Numbered from the stretch's first letter, positions 37,905-47,554 are shown. The stretch: 64,000 nucleotides of DNA from Gemmobacter sp. 24YEA27 (GCF_030052995.1 NZ_JASJPW010000002.1:62001-126000), one strand, 5' to 3'. The notes: generated by a model not told the origin, from the sequence alone. Numbers and translations are program-made.

Positions 37905-38954
37905 ATGAGCTATATCCCCGCCGCTGACCGCTATGACAACAACCGTGCGAAATACCGCTATACCGGCAAAAGCGGGCTGCAACTGCCGGCGCTTTCGCTG
38001 GGGCTCTGGCATAATTTTGGCGATACAACCCCGCTTGAGACACAGCGCGAGATCGTCTTCAGCGCCTTTGATCACGGCATCACCCATTTCGATCTCGCCA
38101 ATAATTACGGCCCTCCCTATGGCGCGGCAGAGGTCAATTTCGGCCGTATCCTGCGCGAGGATCTGGCGGCGCATCGCGATGAACTGATCATCTCGACCAA
38201 GGCCGGCTGGGATATGTGGCCAGGCCCTTATGGTCAGGGCGGCGGCTCGCGTAAATATGTGCTGTCGAGCCTGGATCAGAGCCTGAAACGGCTGGGCGTT
38301 GATTATGTCGACATCTTCTATTCGCACCGGTTCGACGCAAAAACCCCGCTGGAAGAGACGGCGGATGCGCTGGCGACGGCGGTGAAACAGGGCAAGGCCC
38401 TTTATGTCGGCGTCTCGTCCTATTCCGGTGCCAAAACCCGCGAGATGGCGGCGCTTCTGCGCGAGCGCCAGGTGCCGCTTCTGATCAACCAGCCGTCTTA
38501 CAACCTGTTCAACCGCTGGATTGAAAAGGATCTTCTCGACACCGTTGAAGAGACCGGCACCGGGATCATCGCCTTCACCGCACTGGCGCAGGGGCTTTTG
38601 ACCGGCAAATATCTGAACGGAATCCCGGAGGATGCACGGGTGAACCGGGCGGGCGGCGGCTCGCTGCGCCCTGAACATCTGAGCGACGAAAACCTCGCCC
38701 GCGCGCGCGCACTGAATGAAATCGCGAAACGGCGTGGCCAGAGCCTTGCGCAGCTGGCGCTGGCCTGGGTCCTGCGCGATCCGCGTGTGACCTCGACCCT
38801 GATCGGGGCTTCCACGGCGGCACAGGTTGCGGAAAATGTCGCGGCGCTGGACAACCTGGATTTCAGCCCGGAAGAGCTGGCGGAAATCGACCTCCATGCG
38901 GTCGATGGCGGCGTTAATCTCTGGGACAAGCCGTCCCATGACCAGGCGATCTGA
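37905..38954 (+). CDS. Aldo/keto reductase, YghZ (L-glyceraldehyde 3-phosphate reductase) type
   Basis: 349 residues, a TIM-barrel NADPH-dependent reductase. The active-site residues are present: Asp and Tyr in HFDLANNYGPPYG, Lys in ELIISTKAGWDMWPG and His in DIFYSHRFDAKTPLEE. The extended loop GPYGQGGGSRKYVLSSLDQS is typical of the YghZ/Kv-beta-like subfamily, which reduces methylglyoxal and L-glyceraldehyde 3-phosphate. The ATG at 37905 has GGAG at the right distance. It is a single-gene unit followed by a hairpin; any link to the sulfur genes downstream is unclear. Confidence 0.85.
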   Translation: MSYIPAADRYDNNRAKYRYTGKSGLQLPALSLGLWHNFGDTTPLETQREIVFSAFDHGITHFDLANNYGPPYGAAEVNFGRILREDLAAHRDELIISTKAGWDMWPGPYGQGGGSRKYVLSSLDQSLKRLGVDYVDIFYSHRFDAKTPLEETADALATAVKQGKALYVGVSSYSGAKTREMAALLRERQVPLLINQPSYNLFNRWIEKDLLDTVEETGTGIIAFTALAQGLLTGKYLNGIPEDARVNRAGGGSLRPEHLSDENLARARALNEIAKRRGQSLAQLALAWVLRDPRVTSTLIGASTAAQVAENVAALDNLDFSPEELAEIDLHAVDGGVNLWDKPSHDQAI

Positions 38955-38985
38955 GCCGGCGCGCCCAGACTGATTCACCATCGGA

Positions 38986-39015
38986 CGCTGCGAGGGAAAC
39001 AACTCTCTCGCAGCG
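38986..39015 (+). terminator. Hairpin after the aldo/keto reductase
   Basis: CGCTGCGAG-N12-CTCGCAGCG, 9-base-pair perfect stem about 30 bases after the stop codon, without a marked T run. Confidence 0.5.
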
Positions 39016-39113
39016 GGCCGGAGCAAAGAAGAAACCGCCCGCGCAGGCGCGCGGAAAAGAACGGGCACGGCTTGCCCGACACCCGGATTACGGGCAAATT
39101 TCATCAGCAAATT

Positions 39114-39127
39114 ATTGATATATCAAT
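39114..39127. promoter_or_regulatory. Perfect palindrome upstream of sfnB, candidate operator
   Basis: ATTGATATATCAAT is a 14-base perfect palindrome in a short A/T-rich patch, 61 bases before the sfnB start codon. Its symmetry and place suggest a dimeric repressor or activator site. It does not match the CACG-N11-CGTG repeat of the next operons. Confidence 0.4.
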
Positions 39128-39188
39128 GTCTTGGCCATTTGCCCTTATCTGGCATCGGGTCCGGACCCTGCTGTGAAAAGGAACCGCC

Positions 39189-40457
39189 ATGGGCTCTCTG
39201 ACCGGGAACCAGATCGACTATAGCCTGCATCCGCGTGTCAATTCCGATGACCCGGTGCCCGCTCGCCCGCGCCCGTCCGAGCCGGCCTATGTGCTGAAAG
39301 ACGAGGCCGATGCGATCCGCGTCGCGACAGAGCTGGCGGCAGAGCTGGCCAAGGATGCTGCGCTTCGCGACCGCGAGGGGCTTTTGCCGCTGCGCGAGCT
39401 GGATCTCTATTCGCAAAGTGGCATCTGGTCGATCATCGTGCCGAAGGAATATGGCGGACCGGGCCTGTCCTATGCCACACTTGCGAAGGTGATCGCGATT
39501 GTCGCCTCGGGCGATCCGTCGGTGGCGCAGATCGCGCAGAACCATATCGCCATTCTCGGGCTGATCGATATTGACGCAACCGATGCCGAAAAACGTGAGA
39601 TCTTTGGCTGGGCGTTGCAGGGGCTGCGCTTTGGCAATGCCTTCTCGGAATTCGGCGGCAAGACCGTGGTCGATTTCAAGACCCGCGTCACCTTCGAGGG
39701 CGACGAGGCAGTGGTGAATGGCGAGAAGTTCTACACCACCGGCGCGCTCCTGTCGCATATCGTGCCAATCGTTTCGATCGGGGATGACGGCGCATATCTC
39801 GTCTTTGCCGACCGCGAAACCAAAGGGCTGACGATCACCAATAACTGGTCAAGCTTTGGCCAGCGCACCACCGGATCCGGTTCGGTCCGGCTGGAGAATG
39901 TGCGGGTGCCGAAGGCGCGCGCGGTCAAACTCCAGGATGTTTCGGTGGTGCCGACGGTACAGGGGCCGATCTCGCAGATCATTCAGGCTGCGATTGATGC
40001 CGGTATCGCGCGCAACGCGATTGACGAGACGATCCGCTTTGTGACCACCCAAAGCCGGCCCTGGATCGACAGCGGCAAAGAGACTGCGGGCGAGGATCCC
40101 TATACGATTCAGGCCATTGGCACGCTGAAGATCCACCTTCACGCCGCCGATGCGCTGCTCGAGATCGCCGGACGCGCCATCGACCGGGGCCGTGCCGATC
40201 CGACGGAAGAAAACGTGACAGACGCGACCATTAAGACCGCCGAGGCCAAGGTGCTGACCACTCAGGTCGCAATTGACGCGACCAATAAGCTGTTTGAATT
40301 GGGCGGCACCCGCTCGACGCTGGCGCAGCATGCGCTGGACCGGCATTGGCGCAATGCCCGCACCCATACGTTGCATGATCCGGTGCGCTGGAAATTCTAC
40401 CATATCGGCAATTACTACCTGAATGGCGTCAACCCGCCGCGCCATCCCTGGAACTGA
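39189..40457 (+). CDS. sfnB: SfnB-family sulfur acquisition oxidoreductase
   Basis: 422 residues, acyl-CoA dehydrogenase fold, of the SfnB type found in organosulfur-use clusters and related to DszC and MsuC. It shows DLYSQSGIWSIIVPKEYGGP, FGNAFSEFGGKTVVDFKTRV, WSSFGQRTTGSGSVRLENV and the C-terminal [20 protein letters not shown]. The family probably uses reduced FMN to oxygenate a sulfur compound; the substrate is not established. AAAGGA precedes the start. It is transcribed alone and ends at a strong terminator. Confidence 0.85.
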   Translation: MGSLTGNQIDYSLHPRVNSDDPVPARPRPSEPAYVLKDEADAIRVATELAAELAKDAALRDREGLLPLRELDLYSQSGIWSIIVPKEYGGPGLSYATLAKVIAIVASGDPSVAQIAQNHIAILGLIDIDATDAEKREIFGWALQGLRFGNAFSEFGGKTVVDFKTRVTFEGDEAVVNGEKFYTTGALLSHIVPIVSIGDDGAYLVFADRETKGLTITNNWSSFGQRTTGSGSVRLENVRVPKARAVKLQDVSVVPTVQGPISQIIQAAIDAGIARNAIDETIRFVTTQSRPWIDSGKETAGEDPYTIQAIGTLKIHLHAADALLEIAGRAIDRGRADPTEENVTDATIKTAEAKVLTTQVAIDATNKLFELGGTRSTLAQHALDRHWRNARTHTLHDPVRWKFYHIGNYYLNGVNPPRHPWN

Positions 40458-40469
40458 CCCGTAATACGC

Positions 40470-40497
40470 AAAACGCCCCGGGATTCCGGGGCGTTTT
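40470..40497. terminator. Strong bidirectional intrinsic terminator
   Basis: AAAACGCCCCGG-GATT-CCGGGGCGTTTT, a 12-base-pair perfect stem with A and T flanks that serve as the U tract in either direction. It lies between the converging sfnB and YdhS-like genes. Confidence 0.9.
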
Positions 40498-40513
40498 CAG
40501 ATCATCGCCGCGC

Positions 40514-41926
40514 TCAGGCAGAAACTGGCTCCTGTGCCAGCTTTGCCGCCAGCTTTTCGGCCCAGGCGGTCACTTCGGGAACGCCCATCAGCTCGCCCAC
40601 AGCGGCGCGGGCCAGCGGTCCTGCGATCAGAAGATCGCTTTGCGGCTGACCGTATGCATCAATCGCTTCACCCTCCGGCGTCGCCGAAAGCCCAAGCCCC
40701 AGCGGATCGACCGCAATCAGCCCCTGACGCGCAAGATCGGCGTAAAGCGGGTTGGTTGCGGTGACCGCCCCATGTGCGGGTCCGGTCGCGAGGATCACCC
40801 GATCCGCTGTGACGCACAGCGCGCCGCCCCGGCGCAGCCGCAGGCTGATGCGCAGCCGCGCGCCCTCACGCTCAAGCCCCGTCACGCGGCCGGCCAGCGC
40901 AACCAGCTGGCCTGACCGCTCGGCCGCGAGCAGGCTTGCATGGGTCTGCGGCGCGATGCGGAAGCGGTGGATATCCCAAAGCCCGCGCAGATGGCGCAAG
41001 AGCCGCCGGCGCTCGGGCAGTGGCAGCGCGGCCCAGATCTGCGGGCCCTGGCCTCGTAGCCGGTCAAAGACCGGATGCCAGGTCAGCCCGGCCTTTGCGG
41101 CAATGACCAGCTCAGCCCGGATACGGCGCAAAAGCGCCAGTGCCGTGACCGGCGGATCAAGGGTGAAATCGGCGCTGCTCTCGTCCTGGACCGGCCCATG
41201 CGGCTGCGAGCGCCGCCCTGATCGCGATAAAAGCCGGATCCGCCCCTTGTGATTGCGCCGCATCAGGCTTGCAACAATATCGGCGCCGGTCAGGCCCGAG
41301 CCGATGATCAGCAGCTCTCCCTCAGGGTCAAACCCGTCCAGCACAGCGGGCAGATAGGGGTCGGCGATCAGCGCGGACGTCCCGGCGAGGGCTTCGAGCC
41401 CGCGCGGCAGGCCGGGGCCGGGATGGGTGGCCGCAAGCACCAGCTCATCGGCCCGGATCACGCGCCCGTCCTCTAGCCCGATCTCCCAGCGGCCAGCGGT
41501 GCGCGCGGCCCTGACGGCCCGGCTTTGCAGATGCACGATCCGACCGGCATCGAGAAAGGGTTGCAAATGCGCCAGCACATAGGCGCCAAACACCGCGCGC
41601 GGTGTGAAAATCGCACCGTCAGGGCGCAGCGCATCCGGCGCATAGGCCGGTGCGGCGTCTGATGCCAGCCAGCGCGCATAGTGATCCGGCTCGGACGTGT
41701 CGAGTGTCATCTTCACATGCGGCACGTTCAGACGGTGGTCCGGGTCGGGCGTGGAATAGGCGAGCCCCCTGCCAGGCTCGGGCCTCGGATCAATCAGGGT
41801 GATGCGCAATGTGTCGTCGGGGCTCAGCCGGGCCAGATGCCAGGCCAGCGCCGATCCGGAAAGCCCGGCCCCCACGATGGCGACATGCCGCCCTTCAGGG
41901 GCGGTGATCGGGCGCTGTTCGGTCAT
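40514..41926 (-). CDS. FAD/NAD(P)-binding protein, YdhS-like (COG4529), second copy
   Basis: 470 residues. Two dinucleotide-binding motifs are present: HVAIVGAGLSGSALAWHLA near the start and LLIIGSGLTGADIVASLM in the middle, with GLAYSTPDPDHRLNVPHVKM between. It is the same family as the gene at 15884 and shares its pattern throughout (for example RRLLRHLRGLWDIHRFRI against RRFLRHAATWWEVHRHRI). The ATG at 41926 follows GAGAGGGG, 13 bases after the ssuD stop, so the two are cotranscribed. It may be a flavin-dependent oxygenase or reductase serving alkanesulfonate use; no activity is known. Confidence 0.75.
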   Translation of the reverse strand: MTEQRPITAPEGRHVAIVGAGLSGSALAWHLARLSPDDTLRITLIDPRPEPGRGLAYSTPDPDHRLNVPHVKMTLDTSEPDHYARWLASDAAPAYAPDALRPDGAIFTPRAVFGAYVLAHLQPFLDAGRIVHLQSRAVRAARTAGRWEIGLEDGRVIRADELVLAATHPGPGLPRGLEALAGTSALIADPYLPAVLDGFDPEGELLIIGSGLTGADIVASLMRRNHKGRIRLLSRSGRRSQPHGPVQDESSADFTLDPPVTALALLRRIRAELVIAAKAGLTWHPVFDRLRGQGPQIWAALPLPERRRLLRHLRGLWDIHRFRIAPQTHASLLAAERSGQLVALAGRVTGLEREGARLRISLRLRRGGALCVTADRVILATGPAHGAVTATNPLYADLARQGLIAVDPLGLGLSATPEGEAIDAYGQPQSDLLIAGPLARAAVGELMGVPEVTAWAEKLAAKLAQEPVSA

Positions 41927-41939
41927 TTCAGCGCCCCTC

Positions 41940-43115
41940 TCAGCTGGCCGAAGCGCGCGCGCGGATGTCAAAGGCCCCGCCGGTCTGGGCGCTGCGCTCG
42001 GTCACGGCAGACTTGCCCAGAAGCGGGAAGACCAGTTCGGCAAAACGGATGGACTCTTCCAGATGCGGATAGCCCGACAGCACGAATGTATCGACCCCGA
42101 GCGCCTGATATTCGCGCAGCCGCTCGACAATCTGCTGCGGGTTGCCGACCAAAGCCGTGCCAGCCCCGCCGCGCACAAGGCCAACCCCGGCCCAGAGGTT
42201 TGGCCCCACCACCAGCCGGTCGCGCCGCCCGCCATGCAGCGCCTGCATCCGGGCCTGGCCATGGCTGTCCATCCTGGCCATATTGGCCTGGGAGGCCGCG
42301 ATATCCTCATCCGAGAGATGCGAGATCAGCCGGTCGGCATCGGCCCAGGCCTCCTCTTCGGTCTCGCGCGCGATCACATGCAGGCGCACGCCAAACCGGA
42401 CCTGACGCCCGTGCTTTGCAGCCCGCGCCCGCACATCGGCGATCTTTTCCGCCACGGCTTCGGGTGGCTCGCCCCAGGTCAGATAGGCATCGACATGTTT
42501 CCCGGCGAGATCATGCGCTGCCGGCGAGGATCCTCCGAAATACAAAGGCGGATAGGGCCGCTGCACCGGAGGGTGGAAATTCCGCGCGTTCTCGACGCTG
42601 AGATGCTTGCCCTTGAACGAGACCGGCGCATCGGTCGCGAGGATCCGGCGCCAGACGGTCAGAAATTCATCCGCGGCCTCGTAACGCTCGTCATGTTTCA
42701 GAAAGACGCCATCCGCCGCAAGCTCGGTCGCATCGCCGCCCGGCACCACATTCAGCAAAAGCCGGCCGCCAAGTGCCTGATCCAGCGTCGCCGCCTGGCG
42801 CGCCGAGGCCGTCGGCCCCATGATCGAGGTGCGCAAAGCGACCAGAAGCTTGATCTGCTTCGTCTCGGCAATCAGGCTCGCCGCTGTCACCCAGGGGTCC
42901 TGGCAGCTTGCGCCCGTGGGGATCAAAAGCCCGTCATAGCCCAGCCGGTCCGCGGTGATCGCGATCTGGCGGATATAGCCATTCTCGGGCGGGCGGCTGA
43001 AATCCGAAGTGCCCAGATAGCGCGTATCGCCCGAGGTCGGCAGGAACCAGAAGATCTCAGGGCTGGCGGGAGGGTTGGTCTGACTGGGCGGGGTATCCTG
43101 GATCGGGTGGCTCAT
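41940..43115 (-). CDS. ssuD: FMNH2-dependent alkanesulfonate monooxygenase SsuD
   Basis: 391 residues, luciferase-like TIM barrel. It matches SsuD at the active site: the Cys in [31 protein letters not shown] with the Arg and His, and the [17 protein letters not shown] region of the mobile loop. It cleaves alkanesulfonates to an aldehyde and sulfite with FMNH2 and O2. There is no SsuE reductase beside it; the nearest is MsuE at 3959. It is divergent from the DmoA-type gene and followed by the YdhS-like flavoprotein. Confidence 0.85.
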   Translation of the reverse strand: MSHPIQDTPPSQTNPPASPEIFWFLPTSGDTRYLGTSDFSRPPENGYIRQIAITADRLGYDGLLIPTGASCQDPWVTAASLIAETKQIKLLVALRTSIMGPTASARQAATLDQALGGRLLLNVVPGGDATELAADGVFLKHDERYEAADEFLTVWRRILATDAPVSFKGKHLSVENARNFHPPVQRPYPPLYFGGSSPAAHDLAGKHVDAYLTWGEPPEAVAEKIADVRARAAKHGRQVRFGVRLHVIARETEEEAWADADRLISHLSDEDIAASQANMARMDSHGQARMQALHGGRRDRLVVGPNLWAGVGLVRGGAGTALVGNPQQIVERLREYQALGVDTFVLSGYPHLEESIRFAELVFPLLGKSAVTERSAQTGGAFDIRARASAS

Positions 43116-43528
43116 GTCGCGACTTCCTGGGCGATGGGGGGCGGTGAGTACTATGGCCTGAGGGGCGCACCCCGTCAGATCTGAGGCTGAGTTATACGAG
43201 GGTCAGCGCCCCTCCGGCCATTCCAAAGGCCTTTTCTGCGCAGAAGGCGGCCACTGTTGCCCTCCCCCCTTAGGGAAAACTATTCTCCTGACGGGGAATA
43301 CCCTTCCACTTTGCGGGGCAAATCCGGGGGCGAAGCCGCCTGGTGCCGTGGAAATCCGGCCCTGAGTCTCTGGCCCGCTGTTTCAAATCAACCTATTGAA
43401 AAACATAATATATCGAAAAAAGCGATGCCTGTGGCAAAGAAAATCCAGGCTGCATGGGGCGGTCTTACCAGGAGATCCTTCTCTTTGAGGGGCGGGCTTT
43501 GGAATCGCCTCGGGCCGCCCTGACGCGG
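43116..43528. promoter_or_regulatory. Divergent sulfur promoter region, A/T-rich core
   Basis: Together with the operator at 43529 this is 500 bases between ssuD (minus) and the DmoA-type gene (plus). Around 43384-43430 it turns A/T-rich. On the minus strand TTGCCA and TATATT stand 19 bases apart, a possible but wide-spaced promoter for ssuD. No gene is seen. Confidence 0.35.
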
Positions 43529-43555
43529 TAATCACGGCACAACATGTCGTGTTTA
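43529..43555. promoter_or_regulatory. Candidate sulfur-operon operator (copy 1)
   Basis: TAATCACG-N11-CGTGTTTA, arms matching in 7 of 8 positions, 58 bases before the DmoA-type start codon. It shares arm sequence, arm length and the 11-base spacer with the repeat at 50210. The spacers differ in sequence, which argues for protein recognition of the arms rather than a recent duplication. Confidence 0.6.
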
Positions 43556-43613
43556 ACCGGCTCCCCGGCATCTCCCTGCCGAACCGGCCGCCGATCAGAT
43601 GAGAGACTGCAAG

Positions 43614-45017
43614 ATGACCCGCCAGATCCGCTTCAACGCCTTTGACATGAACTGCGTCGGCCATCAGTCGCCGGGTCTCTGGGCGCATCCGACTGACCGG
43701 TCGGTGAAATACAAGGATCTCGACTACTGGCAGGATCTGGCCCGCACGCTGGAACGCGGCGTGTTCGACGGCATCTTCATTGCCGATGTGATCGGCTATT
43801 ACGATGTCTATAAAGGGAATAATGAGGGCGCGATCCGGAATGGCGCCCAGATCCCGGTGAATGACCCGATCCAGCTCGCCGCGCCGATTGCGCTTGCGAC
43901 CGAGCATCTGGGGATCGGGATCACCGCCTCCACCTCATTTGAGCACCCCTATACTTTCGCCCGCCGTATCGCGACGGCGGATCACCACTCAAAGGGCCGT
44001 GTCGGCTGGAACATCGTGACCTCTTACCTGGAGAGCGGGGCGAAAAACATCGGTCAGGGCGGGTTGAAAAAGCACGACAACCGCTATGAGGTCGCCTCGG
44101 AATATCTCGAGGTGATCTACAAGCTGCTGGAAGGCAGCTGGGAGGAAGGCGCGGTTGTCAAAGACGCCGAAGGCCGCGTTTTCGCCGATCCGGCAAAGGT
44201 TCACGAGATCGGCCATAAGGGAAAATATTTCGAAGTGCCGGGCTACGGGCTGACCGAACCGTCGCCGCAACGCACGCCGCTGATCTATCAGGCCGGCGCC
44301 TCGGGCCCGGGCAAGGCCTTCGCGGCGGCCCATGCGGAATGCGTTTTCGTCGGCGCGCCGTCAAAGGCGCTGCTGAAAGACTATGTCGCCGATATCCGGG
44401 CCCGCGCGGCGGCAGAGGGCCGCGACCCAAAGCAGATCTATGTCTATACACTGATCACGATCATCACCGATGAAACCGAGGAAAAGGCCCGCGCCAAATT
44501 CGAGGATTACAGCAAATACATCTCATATGAAGGCTCGCTGGTCTTCATGTCGGGCTGGAGCGGGGTCGATTTCGGCGCCTATCAGCCCGGCGAAGTGATC
44601 CGCAAGGTTGAGACCAATGCGATCCATTCCATGCTCGATGCCTTTGGCGGCAAGGACAAGGTCTGGACCGTGGATGAGCTGGCGAAATATGGCGGCATCG
44701 GTGGCCAGGGTCCGGTCTTTGTCGGCTCTCCGGCGCAGATCGCCGATATTTTGCAGGACTGGGTGGCCGAGACGGATGTCGATGGTTTCAACATTGCCTA
44801 TGCGGTAACGCCGGGCTCGTTTGAAGATGTCGTCGATCTGGTGGTGCCCGAGCTGCAAAAGCGCGGCGCCTATCCGACCGAATATAAGCCCGGAACCCTG
44901 CGCGAAAAGCTGTTCGGCGCCGGCCCCTATCTGCCGGTCAACCACCCGGCCGAACGCTACCGCGATATCGAGGCGGTGAAACTGGCCGAGGCCGCCGCGC
45001 GCAGTGCCGCAGAATGA
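43614..45017 (+). CDS. NtaA/DmoA-family FMNH2-dependent monooxygenase
   Basis: 467 residues, luciferase-like, of the NtaA/SnaA/DszA/DmoA family; DmoA oxidises dimethyl sulfide and DszA a sulfone. It begins IRFNAFDMNCVGHQSPGLW and has ASTSFEHPYTFARRIATADH, HSKGRVGWNIVTSYLESGAK and YQAGASGPGKAFAAAHAECV. The sulfur-rich setting argues for a thioether or sulfone substrate. I chose the ATG at 43614, 5 codons into the open frame, because GAGAGAC precedes it. It overlaps metN by 4 bases (ATGA). Confidence 0.8.
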   Translation: MTRQIRFNAFDMNCVGHQSPGLWAHPTDRSVKYKDLDYWQDLARTLERGVFDGIFIADVIGYYDVYKGNNEGAIRNGAQIPVNDPIQLAAPIALATEHLGIGITASTSFEHPYTFARRIATADHHSKGRVGWNIVTSYLESGAKNIGQGGLKKHDNRYEVASEYLEVIYKLLEGSWEEGAVVKDAEGRVFADPAKVHEIGHKGKYFEVPGYGLTEPSPQRTPLIYQAGASGPGKAFAAAHAECVFVGAPSKALLKDYVADIRARAAAEGRDPKQIYVYTLITIITDETEEKARAKFEDYSKYISYEGSLVFMSGWSGVDFGAYQPGEVIRKVETNAIHSMLDAFGGKDKVWTVDELAKYGGIGGQGPVFVGSPAQIADILQDWVAETDVDGFNIAYAVTPGSFEDVVDLVVPELQKRGAYPTEYKPGTLREKLFGAGPYLPVNHPAERYRDIEAVKLAEAAARSAAE

Positions 45018-46066
45018 TACGTCTTGAGGCGGTCACCAAGAGCTTTGCCTCAAAGCGTGGCGCGGCACCTGCGCTGCACGGCATCGACCTTTCGGTCGGT
45101 CGGGGCGAGATTTACGGCATCATCGGGGCATCAGGCGCCGGGAAATCGACACTGGTGCGGCTGATCAACCTGCTTGAACGCCCCTCCTCGGGCGAGGTGC
45201 TGATTGACGGCGCGCGGGTCACCGATGCGAAAGGAACTGCGCTGAGTGATCTGCGCCGCTCGATCGGCATGGTGTTCCAGCATTTCAACCTGCTCAGCGG
45301 ACGGACGGTGGCAAAGAATGTCGCGTATCCGCTGGAGCTGGCCGGGCGGCTGAGCCGGGCCGAGATCACGGCAAAAGTCGCGGCCCTGCTGGATCGGGTC
45401 GGCCTGGCGGATCACGCGCAAAAATACCCGCGCGAGCTTTCGGGGGGGCAGAAACAGCGCGTCGGCATCGCCCGCGCGCTGGCGAATGACCCGAAGGTGC
45501 TTTTATGCGACGAGGCAACCAGCGCACTTGATCCGCAGACCACCGGCCAGGTGCTGGATCTGTTGCAGGAAATCAACCGCGAGCTTGGCGTCACCATCGT
45601 GATGATCACTCATGAGATGGAGGTGATCCGCCGCGCCTGTGATCGTGTGGCGGTACTGGAAAAGGGCCGCGTGGTCGAGGAAGGCCCGGTCACGACTGTT
45701 TTCCTGCATCCCGCCCATCCCGTGACCCGCGCCCTGGTGCGCGAGGCCGAGGGGGACAATGCGGTTCCCGCCACACAGGCGACAGGCCAGCTCTTGCGGC
45801 TGACCCTGACCGGTGCCACGGCGCATCAGCCGATCCTCGGGCGCATCGCCCGCGATTTCGGCAGCGATTTCGCCATTCTCGGCGGCCGTGTCGGCCATAT
45901 CCGCACGACACCCTATGCGCAATTCGCGGTGGCTTTGTCCGGCGGCAATGGCGGGGCGGCGGTGGCAGCCCTGCGCGCCTCGGGCGTTACGGTCGAGCTG
46001 ATCGGCGGCGGCCCGACGGCTGCAGAACGTGGCGGGGAACGCGAAAGGCATCTCCATGTGGTTTGA
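45014..46066 (+). CDS. metN: Methionine ABC transporter ATP-binding protein MetN
   Basis: 350 residues. Walker A is IGASGAGKSTLVRLINL, signature LSGGQKQRVGIARALANDP and Walker B VLLCDEATSALD. The C-terminal 100 residues (LRLTLTGATAHQPILGRI onward) are the NIL domain, which in MetN binds methionine and shuts the pump when the cell is replete. It is coupled to the monooxygenase upstream and overlaps metI by 11 bases, so uptake is co-expressed with sulfur oxidation. It may carry other thioether amino acids or sulfoxides. Confidence 0.85.
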   Translation: MIRLEAVTKSFASKRGAAPALHGIDLSVGRGEIYGIIGASGAGKSTLVRLINLLERPSSGEVLIDGARVTDAKGTALSDLRRSIGMVFQHFNLLSGRTVAKNVAYPLELAGRLSRAEITAKVAALLDRVGLADHAQKYPRELSGGQKQRVGIARALANDPKVLLCDEATSALDPQTTGQVLDLLQEINRELGVTIVMITHEMEVIRRACDRVAVLEKGRVVEEGPVTTVFLHPAHPVTRALVREAEGDNAVPATQATGQLLRLTLTGATAHQPILGRIARDFGSDFAILGGRVGHIRTTPYAQFAVALSGGNGGAAVAALRASGVTVELIGGGPTAAERGGERERHLHVV

Positions 46067-46715
46067 CCGGATCAACTGGGCCGATATCGGCACCGCGCTC
46101 GGCCAGACCCTGACCATGGTCGGGATCTCGCTGACACTTACGGTGCTGATCGGACTGCCGCTGGGTATCCTGCTGTTCGTCACCGGCAAGGGGCAGCCTT
46201 TCGCAAAGCCCATCGGCTATGGCGCGCTGTCATTCGTGCTGAACATCATCCGCTCGGTGCCATTCATCATTCTCCTGATCGTCCTGATGCCGGTCACGGT
46301 CCTGATCACCGGCACCTCGCTGGGCATTCGCGGCGTGATCTTTCCGCTGGTGATCGGCACCTCGCCCTTCTTCGCACGCCTTGTGGAGACCGCGCTTCGT
46401 GAGGTGGATCGCGGCGTGATCGAGGCAAGCCTTGCGATGGGCGCCTCACCTGCCCAGACCATCTTTCGCGCCGTCCTCCCCGAGGCCCTGCCCGGCCTGA
46501 TCGCCGCCGTCACCGTCACCGCAATTGTGCTTGTCGACTACACAGCGATGTCGGGCGCAATCGGTGGCGGTGGGCTTGGTGATCTGGCGATCCGCTACGG
46601 CTATCACCGCTTCCAGACCGAGATCATGCTGGTCTGCGTCATCGTCCTCATCTTGCTGGTGCAATTGATCCAGGCCTCGGGGAACAGCCTCGTCACCCGT
46701 TTCACGCGCCGCTGA
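46056..46715 (+). CDS. metI: Methionine ABC transporter permease MetI
   Basis: 219 residues, five membrane helices. It has NIIRSVPFIILLIVLMPVT and the coupling loop ASLAMGASPAQTIFRAVLPE of MetI. The start ATG at 46056 follows GAAAGG and lies inside the end of metN; the longer open frame upstream is metN overlap. Confidence 0.85.
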   Translation: MWFDRINWADIGTALGQTLTMVGISLTLTVLIGLPLGILLFVTGKGQPFAKPIGYGALSFVLNIIRSVPFIILLIVLMPVTVLITGTSLGIRGVIFPLVIGTSPFFARLVETALREVDRGVIEASLAMGASPAQTIFRAVLPEALPGLIAAVTVTAIVLVDYTAMSGAIGGGGLGDLAIRYGYHRFQTEIMLVCVIVLILLVQLIQASGNSLVTRFTRR

Positions 46716-46741
46716 ACCGCTTCATTCCAAAGGATAATTCT

Positions 46742-47554
46742 ATGTCAAAACTGAAAACCCTGGCCTTTGCCGCCGCCGCTGCCTTAGGCCTTGCCGGCGC
46801 TGCCCAGGCACAGGAAAAGCTGGTGATCGGCGCCACCGCCATTCCCCATGCCGAGATCCTCGAATTCGTGAAACCGATCGTCGCGAAAGAAGGCATCGAC
46901 CTCGATATCCGCGTCTTCACCGATTACATCCAGCCCAATGCGCAGCTGGTTTCGGGCGAGCTTGACGGCAATTACTACCAGTATCGCCCCTTCCTCAACG
47001 AATGGAACCGCGAGCGCGGCGACAATCTGACCGTCATCGTGCCGGTCCATATCGAGCCCTATGTCGCCTATTCGACCAAAATCTCCTCGCTGGATGAGCT
47101 GAAAGACGGCGCGAAAGTTGCGATCCCGAATGACCCGGTCAATGGCGGGCGCGGGCTTTTGCTCCTGCAACAGCTGGGACTGATCAAACTGGGCGAATTC
47201 AAATCGCTGACCTCGCCCGATGACCCGCTGCCGGGGCTGAAGGACATCTCCGAGAACCCGAAGAACCTCGATATCGTCGAACTGGAATCCGCGCTTTTGC
47301 CGCGGGCCCTGAACGAGGTCGATCTGGGCGCGCTGAACGGCAACTACGTCTTCGAGGCCGGTCTCGATATCGACAAGGCGCTGTTCATCGACAATGGCCA
47401 GGATGGTCATAACGTCTGGAGCGAATATCTCGTGACCCGCCCCGGTGACACCGAGGATCCGCGCATCAAGATTCTCGCCAAAGCGCTGAACAGCGACGAG
47501 ACCCGCCAGTTCATCCTTGACCGCTACAAGGGCCAGATCTTCCCCGCCTTCTGA
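46742..47554 (+). CDS. metQ: Methionine-binding periplasmic protein MetQ
   Basis: 270 residues with a type I signal peptide ([14 protein letters not shown], cleaved before QEK). There is no lipobox cysteine, unlike E. coli MetQ, so it should be soluble in the periplasm. The mature protein has [39 protein letters not shown] and [20 protein letters not shown], typical of the NlpA/MetQ fold. Methionine or a related thioether is the expected ligand. Confidence 0.85.
   Translation: MSKLKTLAFAAAAALGLAGAAQAQEKLVIGATAIPHAEILEFVKPIVAKEGIDLDIRVFTDYIQPNAQLVSGELDGNYYQYRPFLNEWNRERGDNLTVIVPVHIEPYVAYSTKISSLDELKDGAKVAIPNDPVNGGRGLLLLQQLGLIKLGEFKSLTSPDDPLPGLKDISENPKNLDIVELESALLPRALNEVDLGALNGNYVFEAGLDIDKALFIDNGQDGHNVWSEYLVTRPGDTEDPRIKILAKALNSDETRQFILDRYKGQIFPAF

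Noticed and set aside
37677..39110. 477-codon minus-strand frame opposite the aldo/keto reductase
   Set aside because: Antisense shadow; the plus strand has all four catalytic residues of the reductase.
41799..43184. 461-codon plus-strand frame opposite ssuD
   Set aside because: Shadow of a conserved SsuD; composition atypical and no ribosome site.
43116..43613. SAM-type riboswitch before the metNIQ unit
   Set aside because: No recognisable SAM-I, SAM-II or SAH fold by eye; the clear structure there is the inverted repeat at 43529.
46742..46810. MetQ as a lipoprotein
   Set aside because: No cysteine follows the signal peptide; cleavage before QEK indicates a soluble periplasmic protein.
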